64,000 nucleotides of DNA from Bacillota bacterium (lineage in GTDB: Bacteria; Bacillota; Clostridia; Christensenellales; SZUA-584): assembly GCA_023415795.1 (NCBI GenBank), contig JAEZJG010000014.1, positions 1 to 64,000 of the forward strand. The letters are read 5' to 3'. The translations under genes were made by a program, and so were the position numbers. Positions 50,627-58,419 of the stretch are shown here, piece by piece (within the stretch, counting starts at the first letter, position 1; the number at the start of each line of letters is the position of its first letter). The notes beneath the pieces were generated by a model. The model was given only the letters and a program-made list of their open reading frames with translations, did no database searches and was not told the DNA's origin.

Positions 50627-51199
50627 TCAGCTGCGGAACTGAAGCGTGTAGTTTTCCATGCTGTCTATGATGGCCAGGCTTTGGACATTATATCCGGCTT
50701 CGCGGAGCTTGTCCCCGCCGCCCTGAAAACCTTTTTCGATGACGACCCCGATACCGGCGACGGAGGCGCCCGCCTGACTGCTGATATCCAGCAGACCCTT
50801 CTGCGCCTTCCCGGTGGCAAGTATATCGTCAATAATCAGTATGTTGTCTTCCGGTGTCAAAAACCGTTTTTCAAGAATAACGGTATAGTCCTTTCCGCGG
50901 GTATAGCTGGTGACGGTGGTTCGGTAAACGTCGCCGTCTATATTTTTGCTTTCAGACTTTTTCGCGAAAACGACCGGAACATTGAAATACATGGCTGTGA
51001 GGCAGGCAACGGCGATGCCGCTGGCTTCGATGGTGATCACCTTAGTGATCTTAACTCCGTCAAAAAGTCGTTTAAACTCTTTTCCAATTTCGTTCATCAA
51101 ATCAATATCAATCTGATGATTTAAAAATCCATCCACTTTAATAATGTGATTGTCCTTAATTTTACCATCCTTGCGCAATCTCTCTTTTAACAGCTCCAT
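50627..51199 (-). CDS. xpt: Xanthine phosphoribosyltransferase
   Basis: Salvages xanthine to XMP. The PRPP loop is NILIIDDILATGKAQKGLLDI; the N-terminus MELLKERLRKDGKIKDNHIIKVDGF and ending ENYTLQF are diagnostic for Xpt. 190 residues, complete. It converges on the diguanylate cyclase gene with a 16-bp gap. GGGGAG upstream. Unlike many Firmicutes xpt genes it has no purine riboswitch in its short leader. Confidence 0.96.
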   Translation of the reverse strand: MELLKERLRKDGKIKDNHIIKVDGFLNHQIDIDLMNEIGKEFKRLFDGVKITKVITIEASGIAVACLTAMYFNVPVVFAKKSESKNIDGDVYRTTVTSYTRGKDYTVILEKRFLTPEDNILIIDDILATGKAQKGLLDISSQAGASVAGIGVVIEKGFQGGGDKLREAGYNVQSLAIIDSMENYTLQFRS

Positions 51200-51239
51200 A
51201 CTTTAAGCTCCCCAGTTTCCCAAACTTTTATATTTGTAC

Positions 51240-51268
51240 ATTATAACCTCAGTGCCTGTGCATTGGAA
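51240..51268 (-). promoter_or_regulatory. Probable promoter of xpt
   Basis: On the minus strand TTCCAA, 17 bases, TATAAT. The leader would be about 35 bases. Apart from this and the sipW control region, the 294-bp divergent gap holds no gene. Confidence 0.45.
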
Positions 51269-51389
51269 TAGCGGTTCTCAAAATAAATTTAACCAACTGC
51301 ATGGTATCAAATTGACCATATGACTGTCGATCCGTGCTTTTTTTACATGTCGCTTTTATAAAGCTACAAAACCTCCCATCACAAGATTC

Positions 51390-51407
51390 CTTATATGACA
51401 ATATAAG
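51390..51407. promoter_or_regulatory. Inverted repeat upstream of the sipW promoter
   Basis: CTTATAT-GACA-ATATAAG, a perfect 7-bp inverted repeat ending 4 bp before the -35 of the surface-fibre operon; a possible operator. Confidence 0.4.
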
Positions 51408-51410
51408 TCA

Positions 51411-51438
51411 TTAACAATATTTACTGACCTAGTATAAT
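51411..51438 (+). promoter_or_regulatory. Promoter of the sipW-camelysin-like operon
   Basis: TTAACA, 16 bases, TATAAT. The first gene starts 55 bp downstream. Confidence 0.6.
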
Positions 51439-51493
51439 GAATCTGCTGACAGGTGGCTGTATTAAACCGTTATACAAAGGAGTAAACAGCTCT

Positions 51494-52099
51494 ATGCGCA
51501 AGAAATTGTGGAATGTCTCATCAGTTCTGCTGATCGGTTTGCTGGCTGTGACAGCGATGCTGGTGGCTGGTGTCAGGCTATTCGGTATTCTCCCTTTTAC
51601 GGTGATAAGCGGCAGCATGGAGCCAGCATATCCGACTGGATCACTGATATATGTGAAGCCGGTTCAGGCGCAAGAGATACGTGTGGGAGACCCTATCACC
51701 TTTCGGCTGGAAGGCGGACAGGCTGTGGCAACACATCGCGTTATCAGCATAGATGAGGAAAACGGCTGTTTTCAAACCAAGGGAGATGCCAATGACGCCG
51801 CCGACGGTCAGCCGGTTTACTATAACCAGCTGATTGGAACACCCATATTCTCGATTCCAGCGCTAGGGTATGTCGCCAGCTTCATCGCAGCGCCGCCGGG
51901 GCTGTATATCGCGCTGGCTGCGGCAGTCATCATTATTGTGCTGACGCTGCTGCCCGGGATGTATCGTGCGGCGCAGAAGAGGGACGAAGCAGATGATAAG
52001 GCGCATAAACATGCCGATATCAAGAAGCTCAAAGCGGCAAAACCCCGCATGGCATATATAACAACCGCAGGAGAATCGCTGCAAAAGGGCAAGGAGTAA
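51494..52099 (+). CDS. sipW: SipW-type signal peptidase I
   Basis: Membrane signal peptidase of the archaeal/ER (S26B) class. The nucleophile Ser is in VISGSMEPAYPTGSLIYVKPV and the base is a His in ATHRVISI, where bacterial SPase I has Lys. Membrane spans lie near residues 10-35 and 148-170, followed by a charged cytoplasmic tail. SipW enzymes process secreted matrix proteins such as TasA. Four genes with the matching signal-peptide type follow, so this is the dedicated peptidase of the cluster. The ATG eleven bases after AAAGGAG is preferred to one further upstream. Confidence 0.94.
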   Translation: MRKKLWNVSSVLLIGLLAVTAMLVAGVRLFGILPFTVISGSMEPAYPTGSLIYVKPVQAQEIRVGDPITFRLEGGQAVATHRVISIDEENGCFQTKGDANDAADGQPVYYNQLIGTPIFSIPALGYVASFIAAPPGLYIALAAAVIIIVLTLLPGMYRAAQKRDEADDKAHKHADIKKLKAAKPRMAYITTAGESLQKGKE

Positions 52100-52102
52100 A
52101 AG

Positions 52103-52660
52103 ATGAAGAAGCGTTGGATTGTAATTGTCGCTGTGGCTCTTATAACTGTATTGGCAGTGGGGGGCACGCTTGCATGGCTGACTGATACCGCAATGGCGAG
52201 TAACACGTTTACCGTGGGACGTATTGATATCAAGCTGACAGAACCGAGCTGGACAGACAACAGCAAGCTTTATCCGGGCGCGGTGATCGGAAAGAACCCC
52301 ACGGTCACGGTATTGGCAAATAGCGAAGACTGCTATGTTTATGCGATGGTGGATAACCAGATGAACGCTGCCGTGGCGAACGCTGTATCACTGAATATCA
52401 ATGCCAGCTGGCTGCCGATCGGCATCAGCGGTACGAAGACAGTATATAAATACGCGCTTGAAGTGCCGCAGAATGCAGACGAGCAATTGCTACCGCCTGT
52501 GTTTACCAACGTGACTGTAAACCCGGACGTTGTGAAGGAGGCAAACATTGAGAGCCTGCGCAGCGCGAAGATAGAGGCTAAGGCTTACGCACATCAGTCT
52601 AAAGCGGTAACGGAGTCGGAAGCGGATGCGGCGGCGCTGGCCTACTTTGGAATTAAATAA
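52103..52660 (+). CDS. Camelysin/TasA-like secreted protein 1
   Basis: 185 residues. The N-terminus carries a SipW-type signal (VLAVGGTLAWLTDTAMASNTFTVG), with the GTLAW and NxFTVG positions typical of SipW substrates. The mature part begins RIDIKLTEPSW and is rich in beta-strand, with the PGAVIGKNPTVTV segment seen in camelysin/TasA proteins. No sorting signal. It starts 3 bp after sipW, so it is probably the first product for that peptidase. Likely a fibre or matrix subunit; protease activity, once proposed for camelysin, has no visible motif. Confidence 0.85.
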   Translation: MKKRWIVIVAVALITVLAVGGTLAWLTDTAMASNTFTVGRIDIKLTEPSWTDNSKLYPGAVIGKNPTVTVLANSEDCYVYAMVDNQMNAAVANAVSLNINASWLPIGISGTKTVYKYALEVPQNADEQLLPPVFTNVTVNPDVVKEANIESLRSAKIEAKAYAHQSKAVTESEADAAALAYFGIK

Positions 52661-52733
52661 TGGTTATGGTTTTGCTTTTGCCGAAAGTGGTCAAGCAAAT
52701 GAAAAATACAAATAATTTGAAAGGAACTAAACC

Positions 52734-53390
52734 ATGAAAAAGAAACTTATCGTGCTTGTGCTGGCTGTCACAGTGATTGCGTCAGCGGCTATCGGAGCAA
52801 CTCTCGCTTACTTCACAGCGAAAGACGACGCCACAAATGTGTTTACTGTCGGTAACGTGAAGATTGATTTGACTGAACCTGCGTGGACAAGTGCAGGCGG
52901 TGGTGCAGAGCAGGCTGCAACTGTATACCCCGGCGAAGCGCTTCCGAAGGATCCCACGGTAAAGAATATCGGCGCAAACCCGTGCGTGGTGCGCATTAAG
53001 ATTGAGTGGCCTGAGCTGCCGACGGGTGTTGATCCTATCCAATACCGCACAGTATATGATTTGGGTGTGCTGGGCGCGGATTGGTATAAAGCTGATGACG
53101 GATATTTCTATTATCTCAAGCCGCTGCGTATAGCATCCGATCCGGATCCTCTCAATGCATCGTTACCGATAACGACATCTGCCTTGTTTACGTCTATCGT
53201 GATGCCAAGGAACTTGGGAAATGGTGATATCACGACTAAGTATAATGTTAATGTAAAGGCAGAGGCTGTACAGGCACAGGGTATATTCCCGTCGTTTGCG
53301 ACTATCAGAGACGGTATCAGCACAACCGGTGGCGCATCTTCGGAGCTTGCTACGGTACAGCAATTCTTTACCACCGCGTTTAAGCCTTGA
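52734..53390 (+). CDS. Camelysin/TasA-like secreted protein 2
   Basis: 218 residues with a SipW-type signal (AAIGATLAYFTAKDDATNVFTVG) and the same opening as its neighbour (VKIDLTEPAWTS). The core block VYPGEALPKDPTVKNIGANPCVVRIKIEW is the clearest camelysin signature in the window: a donor-strand-like PTVKN segment followed by alternating strands. AAAGGA eight bases before the ATG. A 16-bp stem-loop follows 17 bp after the stop, so this and the preceding gene may accumulate above the rest of the operon. Confidence 0.88.
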   Translation: MKKKLIVLVLAVTVIASAAIGATLAYFTAKDDATNVFTVGNVKIDLTEPAWTSAGGGAEQAATVYPGEALPKDPTVKNIGANPCVVRIKIEWPELPTGVDPIQYRTVYDLGVLGADWYKADDGYFYYLKPLRIASDPDPLNASLPITTSALFTSIVMPRNLGNGDITTKYNVNVKAEAVQAQGIFPSFATIRDGISTTGGASSELATVQQFFTTAFKP

Positions 53391-53407
53391 GCTTAATATT
53401 ATGAATA

Positions 53408-53443
53408 TTTATTGGAGGGAGAGGGTTCTCTCCCTCCAATAAA
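53408..53443 (+). other. 16-bp perfect stem-loop between camelysin-like genes 2 and 3
   Basis: TTTATTGGAGGGAGAG pairs with CTCTCCCTCCAATAAA around GGTT. No T-run follows, so it is more likely an RNA stabiliser, a processing site or a partial terminator than a full stop. The stem also contains a buried GGAGGGAG. Confidence 0.85.
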
Positions 53444-53517
53444 TTACTTCTGTTTAAAACGAATTGGTATGAGTAAAGAGAGAAAAAGTATTTAAGCCTT
53501 AAGGCGGTATCTTGGAT

Positions 53518-54069
53518 ATGAAACGATTGATTTTAGTACTGACTCTTGCGGCTATCGTATTGGCTGCGGCGGGCGGCAGCATTGCATATTTCACCGTGGC
53601 GGCGACGGCTCATAACGTGATAACGGCGGGCAACGTGAGAATGGCGCTGCACGACGAAGCTGCCGATGGCGGGGTGTTCTCGGACAAAGCATTGAACGGT
53701 ATGATGCCGGGAGACACCGCCGACAAAATTGTATATGTGGAAAATACGGGCGACAACACGTTTTACACGCGCATCAAAGTGGTATGCAACGCCAAATCTC
53801 CTGAGGGGAAGGCGCTGAGTGCGCAAGTGATCGCCTTTGATATTGATACAGCCAGCTGGCAGATGGGATCGGACGGCTGGTACTACTGCCTTTCCGGCGT
53901 GGATAAGGGAACGCGAACGAAGCCGCTGTTTACAAAGGTGTCGTTCCTGCCCGGTGTGGGAAATGATTACACGGATGCGAACGTGAGCATCAGCATAGAC
54001 GCGCAGGCGGTACAGCGGGATAACAACGGCACGACAGTCTGGCAGGCTGCCGGATGGCCGGCGGGCTGA
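53518..54069 (+). CDS. Camelysin/TasA-like secreted protein 3
   Basis: 183 residues. SipW-type signal AAAGGSIAYFTVAATAHNVITAG, then a TasA-like core: MMPGDTADKIVYVENTGDNTFYTRIKVVC and SDGWYYCLSGVDKGTRTKPLFTKV. The block DGWYYC recurs in the fourth paralogue. The ATG ten bases after AAGGCGG is preferred. It overlaps nothing, but the VWA gene starts 17 bp later and is presumably co-translated with it. Confidence 0.85.
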   Translation: MKRLILVLTLAAIVLAAAGGSIAYFTVAATAHNVITAGNVRMALHDEAADGGVFSDKALNGMMPGDTADKIVYVENTGDNTFYTRIKVVCNAKSPEGKALSAQVIAFDIDTASWQMGSDGWYYCLSGVDKGTRTKPLFTKVSFLPGVGNDYTDANVSISIDAQAVQRDNNGTTVWQAAGWPAG

Positions 54070-54086
54070 CCCGGAAAGGACAGACG

Positions 54087-57065
54087 GTGAAAAGTATGAG
54101 AAAAATTATATCGCTGCTGCTGATAGCATTGATAACACTCGGCACTGTTTCGTACGGAAGCGTGGCTCTGGCGCAGAACGGAGATGCTGCTGTGAGTCAA
54201 TCACCCACAGCTGTTGATGAACCGATGGTTACAGAAACGCCTGTGGTCACAGAAACACCTGTAGTCACAGAAACACCTGCAGCTACAGAAACGCCTCAAA
54301 CCAGCGAACAGCCGGTAGTAAACCCGCCAGCTTTGCCTGATTTCTCGCTGATGACGGCACAGGAAATATACGAATATCTTTTGACGCTGAAAACCGATGC
54401 GGAGAAGGATGCTTTTTTGTGCATGCTGACCCCGGAGCAGCTGAATGCGCTGGATGCCTATATATTAAGCATAGAAGGGCAAGAACCGACGGAGCAGAAG
54501 GAGAGTGCCATCAACTATACGCATGCTGCGCCGCTGAAAGACCCTGTGGAACTGGCAGCGGGGAGGCTGACGATGAAAGCGGCTGCCGTTTCCGTGGCGG
54601 AGGATGACGCGCTCAAGCTGAGCAAGACAGTTAGCGGCAGTCAGGACAGCGGCTATAAGCTGACAATCGAAGCGTACGCAACGGGCGAGGTCAACATTAC
54701 GACAACGCAGAAGCCCGTTCCGGCGGATATAATACTCGTGCTGGACTTATCCCGCAGCATGGATGAGACGATGGCTGCGACCTACAAAGCTTACACGTTT
54801 GCCAAAAACAAAGATGCTTACGACGCTAGAAACAATTTGCTGGTAAAGGATGGCGGCCGATATTATCCGGTATCAATTACAGCGCCGACATATGGAAGCA
54901 CATACACGTACAGTTATATAGGCGCCAGCGGACAAGTTATCGCAACATCAAACGGAAACGGCAACTCACCGCCAAACTGGAGTTTCTTCAAAGTGGAGAC
55001 AACAGTAAAACGTATTGATGCTTTAAAGACAGCGGCGAACAGTTTCATAAATGCCATTGCCGCAAAGGCCAATGCCGGAGATAAGGTAGATCATCGCATT
55101 GCCGTAGTCACATATTCGACGAATGCAAATATAATTTCGGGTTCCGGAGGTGCAGCGGGGGCGTTTGTCAGTGCCCGCGACAATGCAAGTGGTGTTGCCG
55201 CGCTGCGTACGGCCATAACGGGTATGAGCATTCAAGAGTATACGTGCGCAGATCGTGGATTGCAAAAGGCCGCCGATATTTTTGCAGCGAACAGTACCGG
55301 AAGTTCTGGTGAGCTGAGAAATCGTGTTGTCGTATACTTTACGGATGGTGCGCCTGCGGATTCCGGTAACGGCGCATATGAGGAAGATGTAGCCAATCGT
55401 GCTCTGCCTGTTGCTAAAAAGCTAAAAGATCCGCAGTCAGCATCGGGCCATGGAGCCACAGTTTATTCCATTGGTATATTTGATGGGGCGAACCCCACCA
55501 TACCTATTGGGTCCGCATCAGATGAAAATAGGTTTATGCATTATGTTTCGTGTAACTATATGACCGCAACCAGAATGAACGGCAGCTATTCCGGCAGCAA
55601 CGCGGGCTATTATCTGTCAGCATCCGATACTGGCGGGCTGGATTCAGTGTTTAAATCCATCTCGGATAATATTGTTTCGGGCGGCACTACAGTGGAGCTG
55701 GGTACAAATGCATACGTCAGGGACGTTATTGCGCCGTATTTCAGATTGCCCGTCGGCACAAAAGCCACAGATATAAAGGTATACACTGCAACGGCGGGGG
55801 CCACAGCTAACAGCTGGCTGCCGCGGGTTGAATATACTGAGGGGCAGGTGTCCATCAGCGGTACGAATAGTGACATCATTGATGTGTCAGGCTTTGATTA
55901 TAAAAACAATTATTACGCAGCCATAGTCAAAGACGGCGTCATCACGGGATATCAGGGCAAGAAGCTCATCATTGAGATACCCATTGAGTATAAGCCGGAA
56001 TCGTGCTTTGGCGGCGTTGTACCCACCAACAAATCATCATCGGGTGTGTACACCGGCGACGAGCTGGTAAAAGCACTGCCCGTGCCAGAGGTACAGCTAA
56101 GGGTTGATTATGACTTTACGCCGCTGGATCAGTCGATATACCTGTCGCAGGATGCTCGGAAGGATGGTATGTTTACCACGCAGGGCTGGCATGTTGCGGA
56201 CGGAGCGAATAACGCATATGTCAAAATTGAGTATTCCGTGGTATCGAGCGCCGGCACTGTGCTGGGCACTTATACCATCGATCCGGGAGAAACTCAAGCA
56301 GAGGGTGAGTGGGACATATCGAACCTTGAGATAGAGGGGCTGACAGCCAACACTGGCTATACGGTGAGCTGTACAGTGACGCCGGTAAGCCCCGCGATGT
56401 CACCCGTCGCTTTGCCAAAACCGGTGACGGTCTATGTGTTCACGCCCGTTGTGACATGGCAGGACAGCGTTATCTGGCTGGGTGAAACGCCGGATTATAC
56501 TGATAACCTGTTTGAGGAGACTTGGGTGAATGCTGTGGCAAGTGCGGCTAGACCAAGCGGATTGACCCCGGAGCTGGAGTATATGTACAATCCTGTCGCG
56601 GCTGCGTTTGAAAGCGACACACGCGTGGGTGTAACAGCCAAGTTGGGCAGCTTCAATGTAACGCCATACACGCGCTTTGAGCATCACGAATGCGACTTCT
56701 CCGGCTGTGCGTTTGGAACGGGACCGGGACAGTTTATGGTGCATGTAAAAAGCTGCGCACTGACCATCACCAAGGCGGGCGCAAAAACCACCGATACCTT
56801 TATATTTAAGGTGACAGGCAGCGGGCGGACTTTGTATGTATCGGTACAGGGAAACGCCAGCCAGACGATCGTGGGTCTGCCGAAGGGCCTCTACACGATT
56901 ACGGAGCAGGGAACATGGAGCTGGCGCTATACGGCGGGAGAGAAAACAGTAACGCTGGGTGCGAACAACGCTGCGGCGACTGTAACGGTTAGCAACACGG
57001 TGACAAATGATAAGTGGCTCGGCGGAGACAGCCATGCAGTCAACACGTTTCCGAACGCGGGCTGA
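54087..57065 (+). CDS. Large VWA/SpaA-type adhesin
   Basis: 992 residues. Sec signal peptide (IISLLLIALITLGTVSYGSVALAQ), a repeated TETPVV linker (residues 45-75), then a VWA domain from about residue 205 to 520. The metal-binding MIDAS is intact (DLSRSMDE, later FTDGAPAD), with an inserted arm of about 70 residues as in pilus-tip adhesins. Beta-rich domains follow; the last 110 residues are SpaA/Cna-B-like (ITKAGAKTTDTFIFKVTGSG...GLPKGLYTITEQGTWSW). There is no LPxTG and no final membrane span; the end is DKWLGGDSHAVNTFPNAG. It may be held by the neighbouring proteins. GTG start six bases after AAGGA. Confidence 0.86.
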   Translation: MKSMRKIISLLLIALITLGTVSYGSVALAQNGDAAVSQSPTAVDEPMVTETPVVTETPVVTETPAATETPQTSEQPVVNPPALPDFSLMTAQEIYEYLLTLKTDAEKDAFLCMLTPEQLNALDAYILSIEGQEPTEQKESAINYTHAAPLKDPVELAAGRLTMKAAAVSVAEDDALKLSKTVSGSQDSGYKLTIEAYATGEVNITTTQKPVPADIILVLDLSRSMDETMAATYKAYTFAKNKDAYDARNNLLVKDGGRYYPVSITAPTYGSTYTYSYIGASGQVIATSNGNGNSPPNWSFFKVETTVKRIDALKTAANSFINAIAAKANAGDKVDHRIAVVTYSTNANIISGSGGAAGAFVSARDNASGVAALRTAITGMSIQEYTCADRGLQKAADIFAANSTGSSGELRNRVVVYFTDGAPADSGNGAYEEDVANRALPVAKKLKDPQSASGHGATVYSIGIFDGANPTIPIGSASDENRFMHYVSCNYMTATRMNGSYSGSNAGYYLSASDTGGLDSVFKSISDNIVSGGTTVELGTNAYVRDVIAPYFRLPVGTKATDIKVYTATAGATANSWLPRVEYTEGQVSISGTNSDIIDVSGFDYKNNYYAAIVKDGVITGYQGKKLIIEIPIEYKPESCFGGVVPTNKSSSGVYTGDELVKALPVPEVQLRVDYDFTPLDQSIYLSQDARKDGMFTTQGWHVADGANNAYVKIEYSVVSSAGTVLGTYTIDPGETQAEGEWDISNLEIEGLTANTGYTVSCTVTPVSPAMSPVALPKPVTVYVFTPVVTWQDSVIWLGETPDYTDNLFEETWVNAVASAARPSGLTPELEYMYNPVAAAFESDTRVGVTAKLGSFNVTPYTRFEHHECDFSGCAFGTGPGQFMVHVKSCALTITKAGAKTTDTFIFKVTGSGRTLYVSVQGNASQTIVGLPKGLYTITEQGTWSWRYTAGEKTVTLGANNAAATVTVSNTVTNDKWLGGDSHAVNTFPNAG

Positions 57066-57082
57066 GATACGGAGGAACGCAA

Positions 57083-57652
57083 ATGAGTAAACACAGGCGT
57101 AAATGGCCTCGTGAGAGGAAACTGCTGGTGGCGCTGGCATCCGCAGCGCTGGTGCTGATAACTGCGACGGGGACGACGCTGGCATGGCTGACCGCAAACA
57201 GTGCGACGGTAACCAACAGCTTTGATCCGGCGAAGATTACCTGTGAGACCAAGGAAACATTTAAGGATGGCGTAAAAAGCGATGTGCGCATCCAAAACAC
57301 GGGGACAATGGACGCTTATATCCGTGCGGTACTGATACCTGTCTGGAAGGACGGAAGCAGCATTGCCGCTAAGGCAGCGTCTATGAGCGACTGTGGGATG
57401 GTTTGGGGCGATATGACAAAATGGACGCTGGGTGCGGACGGCTATTACTACTGCACCGTGCCGATACCGGCGGGCGATTATACGCCGCCGCTGATCGACA
57501 CATGTACGGCGGCGGCATCGGATGGTTTGCGCTTTGAGCTGCAAATATCGGCGCAGGCTGTTCAGGCGCTGCCCGCAACGACGCTGGCCAGCGTATGGAG
57601 CAGCTCCGGGCTGCGCGTAGGTGCGGGCGGTATATTGGAGGTGGCGGGATGA
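57083..57652 (+). CDS. Camelysin/TasA-like secreted protein 4
   Basis: 189 residues. A strongly basic head (MSKHRRKWPRERK) precedes the SipW-type signal LITATGTTLAWLTANSATVTNSF. The core has VRIQNTGTMDAYIRAVLIP and DGYYYCTVPIPAGDYTPPLID. It is more distant from copies 1 and 2 and closest in pattern to copy 3. CGGAGG seven bases before the ATG; the stop overlaps the next gene (ATGA), so the two products may be made in equal amounts. Confidence 0.85.
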   Translation: MSKHRRKWPRERKLLVALASAALVLITATGTTLAWLTANSATVTNSFDPAKITCETKETFKDGVKSDVRIQNTGTMDAYIRAVLIPVWKDGSSIAAKAASMSDCGMVWGDMTKWTLGADGYYYCTVPIPAGDYTPPLIDTCTAAASDGLRFELQISAQAVQALPATTLASVWSSSGLRVGAGGILEVAG

Positions 57653-58308
57653 GAATGCTGCGTAAAGGGGCGGCAGCGCTGACTGTGTGCGCTATGCTGC
57701 TGATGGCATGGGCCGTGCCTGCGCTGGCTGCCGGTTCGACCGTGACGTATGACAGCGGCGCAAACAAATTTGTGTTTCTGCCCAACAGTGATCTGTTTCA
57801 GGATTTTAAGGGCGTTATGCCCGGCGATTCGCTGACGCAGAAAATTACGGTAAAGAACGCGACCGCAAACGGTGTGAAGGTTAAGATATACCTGCGGGCG
57901 GAGGCTGTGGATCAGCAGTATCAGGCGTTTTTGAGCCAAATGAAGCTCAAGGTGGTGCAGAACGGCACCTCGGTATTGTTTGACTCGGCGGCGGATCAGC
58001 AGGGCGGATTGGCGTCTAACGTATGCCTTGGCACTTTCTACTCGGGCGCGAATGTGAATTTAGATGTGTCACTGACGGTACCGCTTGCAATGGGCAATGA
58101 GTTTCAGGACAGCATAGGGCTGATCAATTGGGTGTTCACTGCGGAGGAGCTGCCCATAGACCCGGATGATCCGGTGACGGGAGATGCGACGAACATTTGG
58201 CTGTACGGCGCAATATTCGCGGGCAGCGCGGCAGGGCTGGCAACATTGCTGCTGCTTCGGGGTGCGAAGGCGAGACGGGCAAAAGCCGGACGCGCTGCGG
58301 GCTTGTGA
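57649..58308 (+). CDS. Secreted TasA-related protein with PVTGD sorting signal
   Basis: 219 residues. A standard Sec signal peptide (LTVCAMLLMAWAVPALAAG) replaces the SipW type. The body (FKGVMPGDSLTQKITVKNATANGVKVKIYLRA) is related to the preceding small proteins. The C-terminus is a complete wall-sorting signal with an unusual motif: DDPVTGD, then a hydrophobic span (IWLYGAIFAGSAAGLATLLLL) and RGAKARRAKAGR. A class B sortase gene follows, so this is probably the wall anchor of the fibre. GGAGG seven bases before the ATG. Confidence 0.88.
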   Translation: MRMLRKGAAALTVCAMLLMAWAVPALAAGSTVTYDSGANKFVFLPNSDLFQDFKGVMPGDSLTQKITVKNATANGVKVKIYLRAEAVDQQYQAFLSQMKLKVVQNGTSVLFDSAADQQGGLASNVCLGTFYSGANVNLDVSLTVPLAMGNEFQDSIGLINWVFTAEELPIDPDDPVTGDATNIWLYGAIFAGSAAGLATLLLLRGAKARRAKAGRAAGL

Positions 58309-58350
58309 ATGAGCTATTCCTCTAATACGGGTGGCAAATAAGTTGAAAAC

Positions 58351-58370
58351 ATGCCTTTACGGGCATTTTT
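58351..58370 (+). other. Small hairpin with T-run before the sortase gene
   Basis: ATGCC, 6-base loop, GGCAT then TTTT, between the anchor protein gene and the sortase gene. It could attenuate sortase expression, in keeping with an enzyme needed in small amounts. Confidence 0.35.
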
Positions 58371-58419
58371 CAATTGCAGAAATGTTCTGATCAAGCGGTT
58401 TTGCATGCGGGAGAAACAG

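Noticed and set aside
51200..51240. Purine riboswitch before xpt
   Set aside because: The leader is about 35 bases and lacks the conserved purine-aptamer loops.
57014..57082. Earlier start for the fourth camelysin-like gene inside the VWA gene
   Set aside because: It would put 23 unrelated residues before the basic head; CGGAGG and ATG at 57083 give the proper signal peptide.
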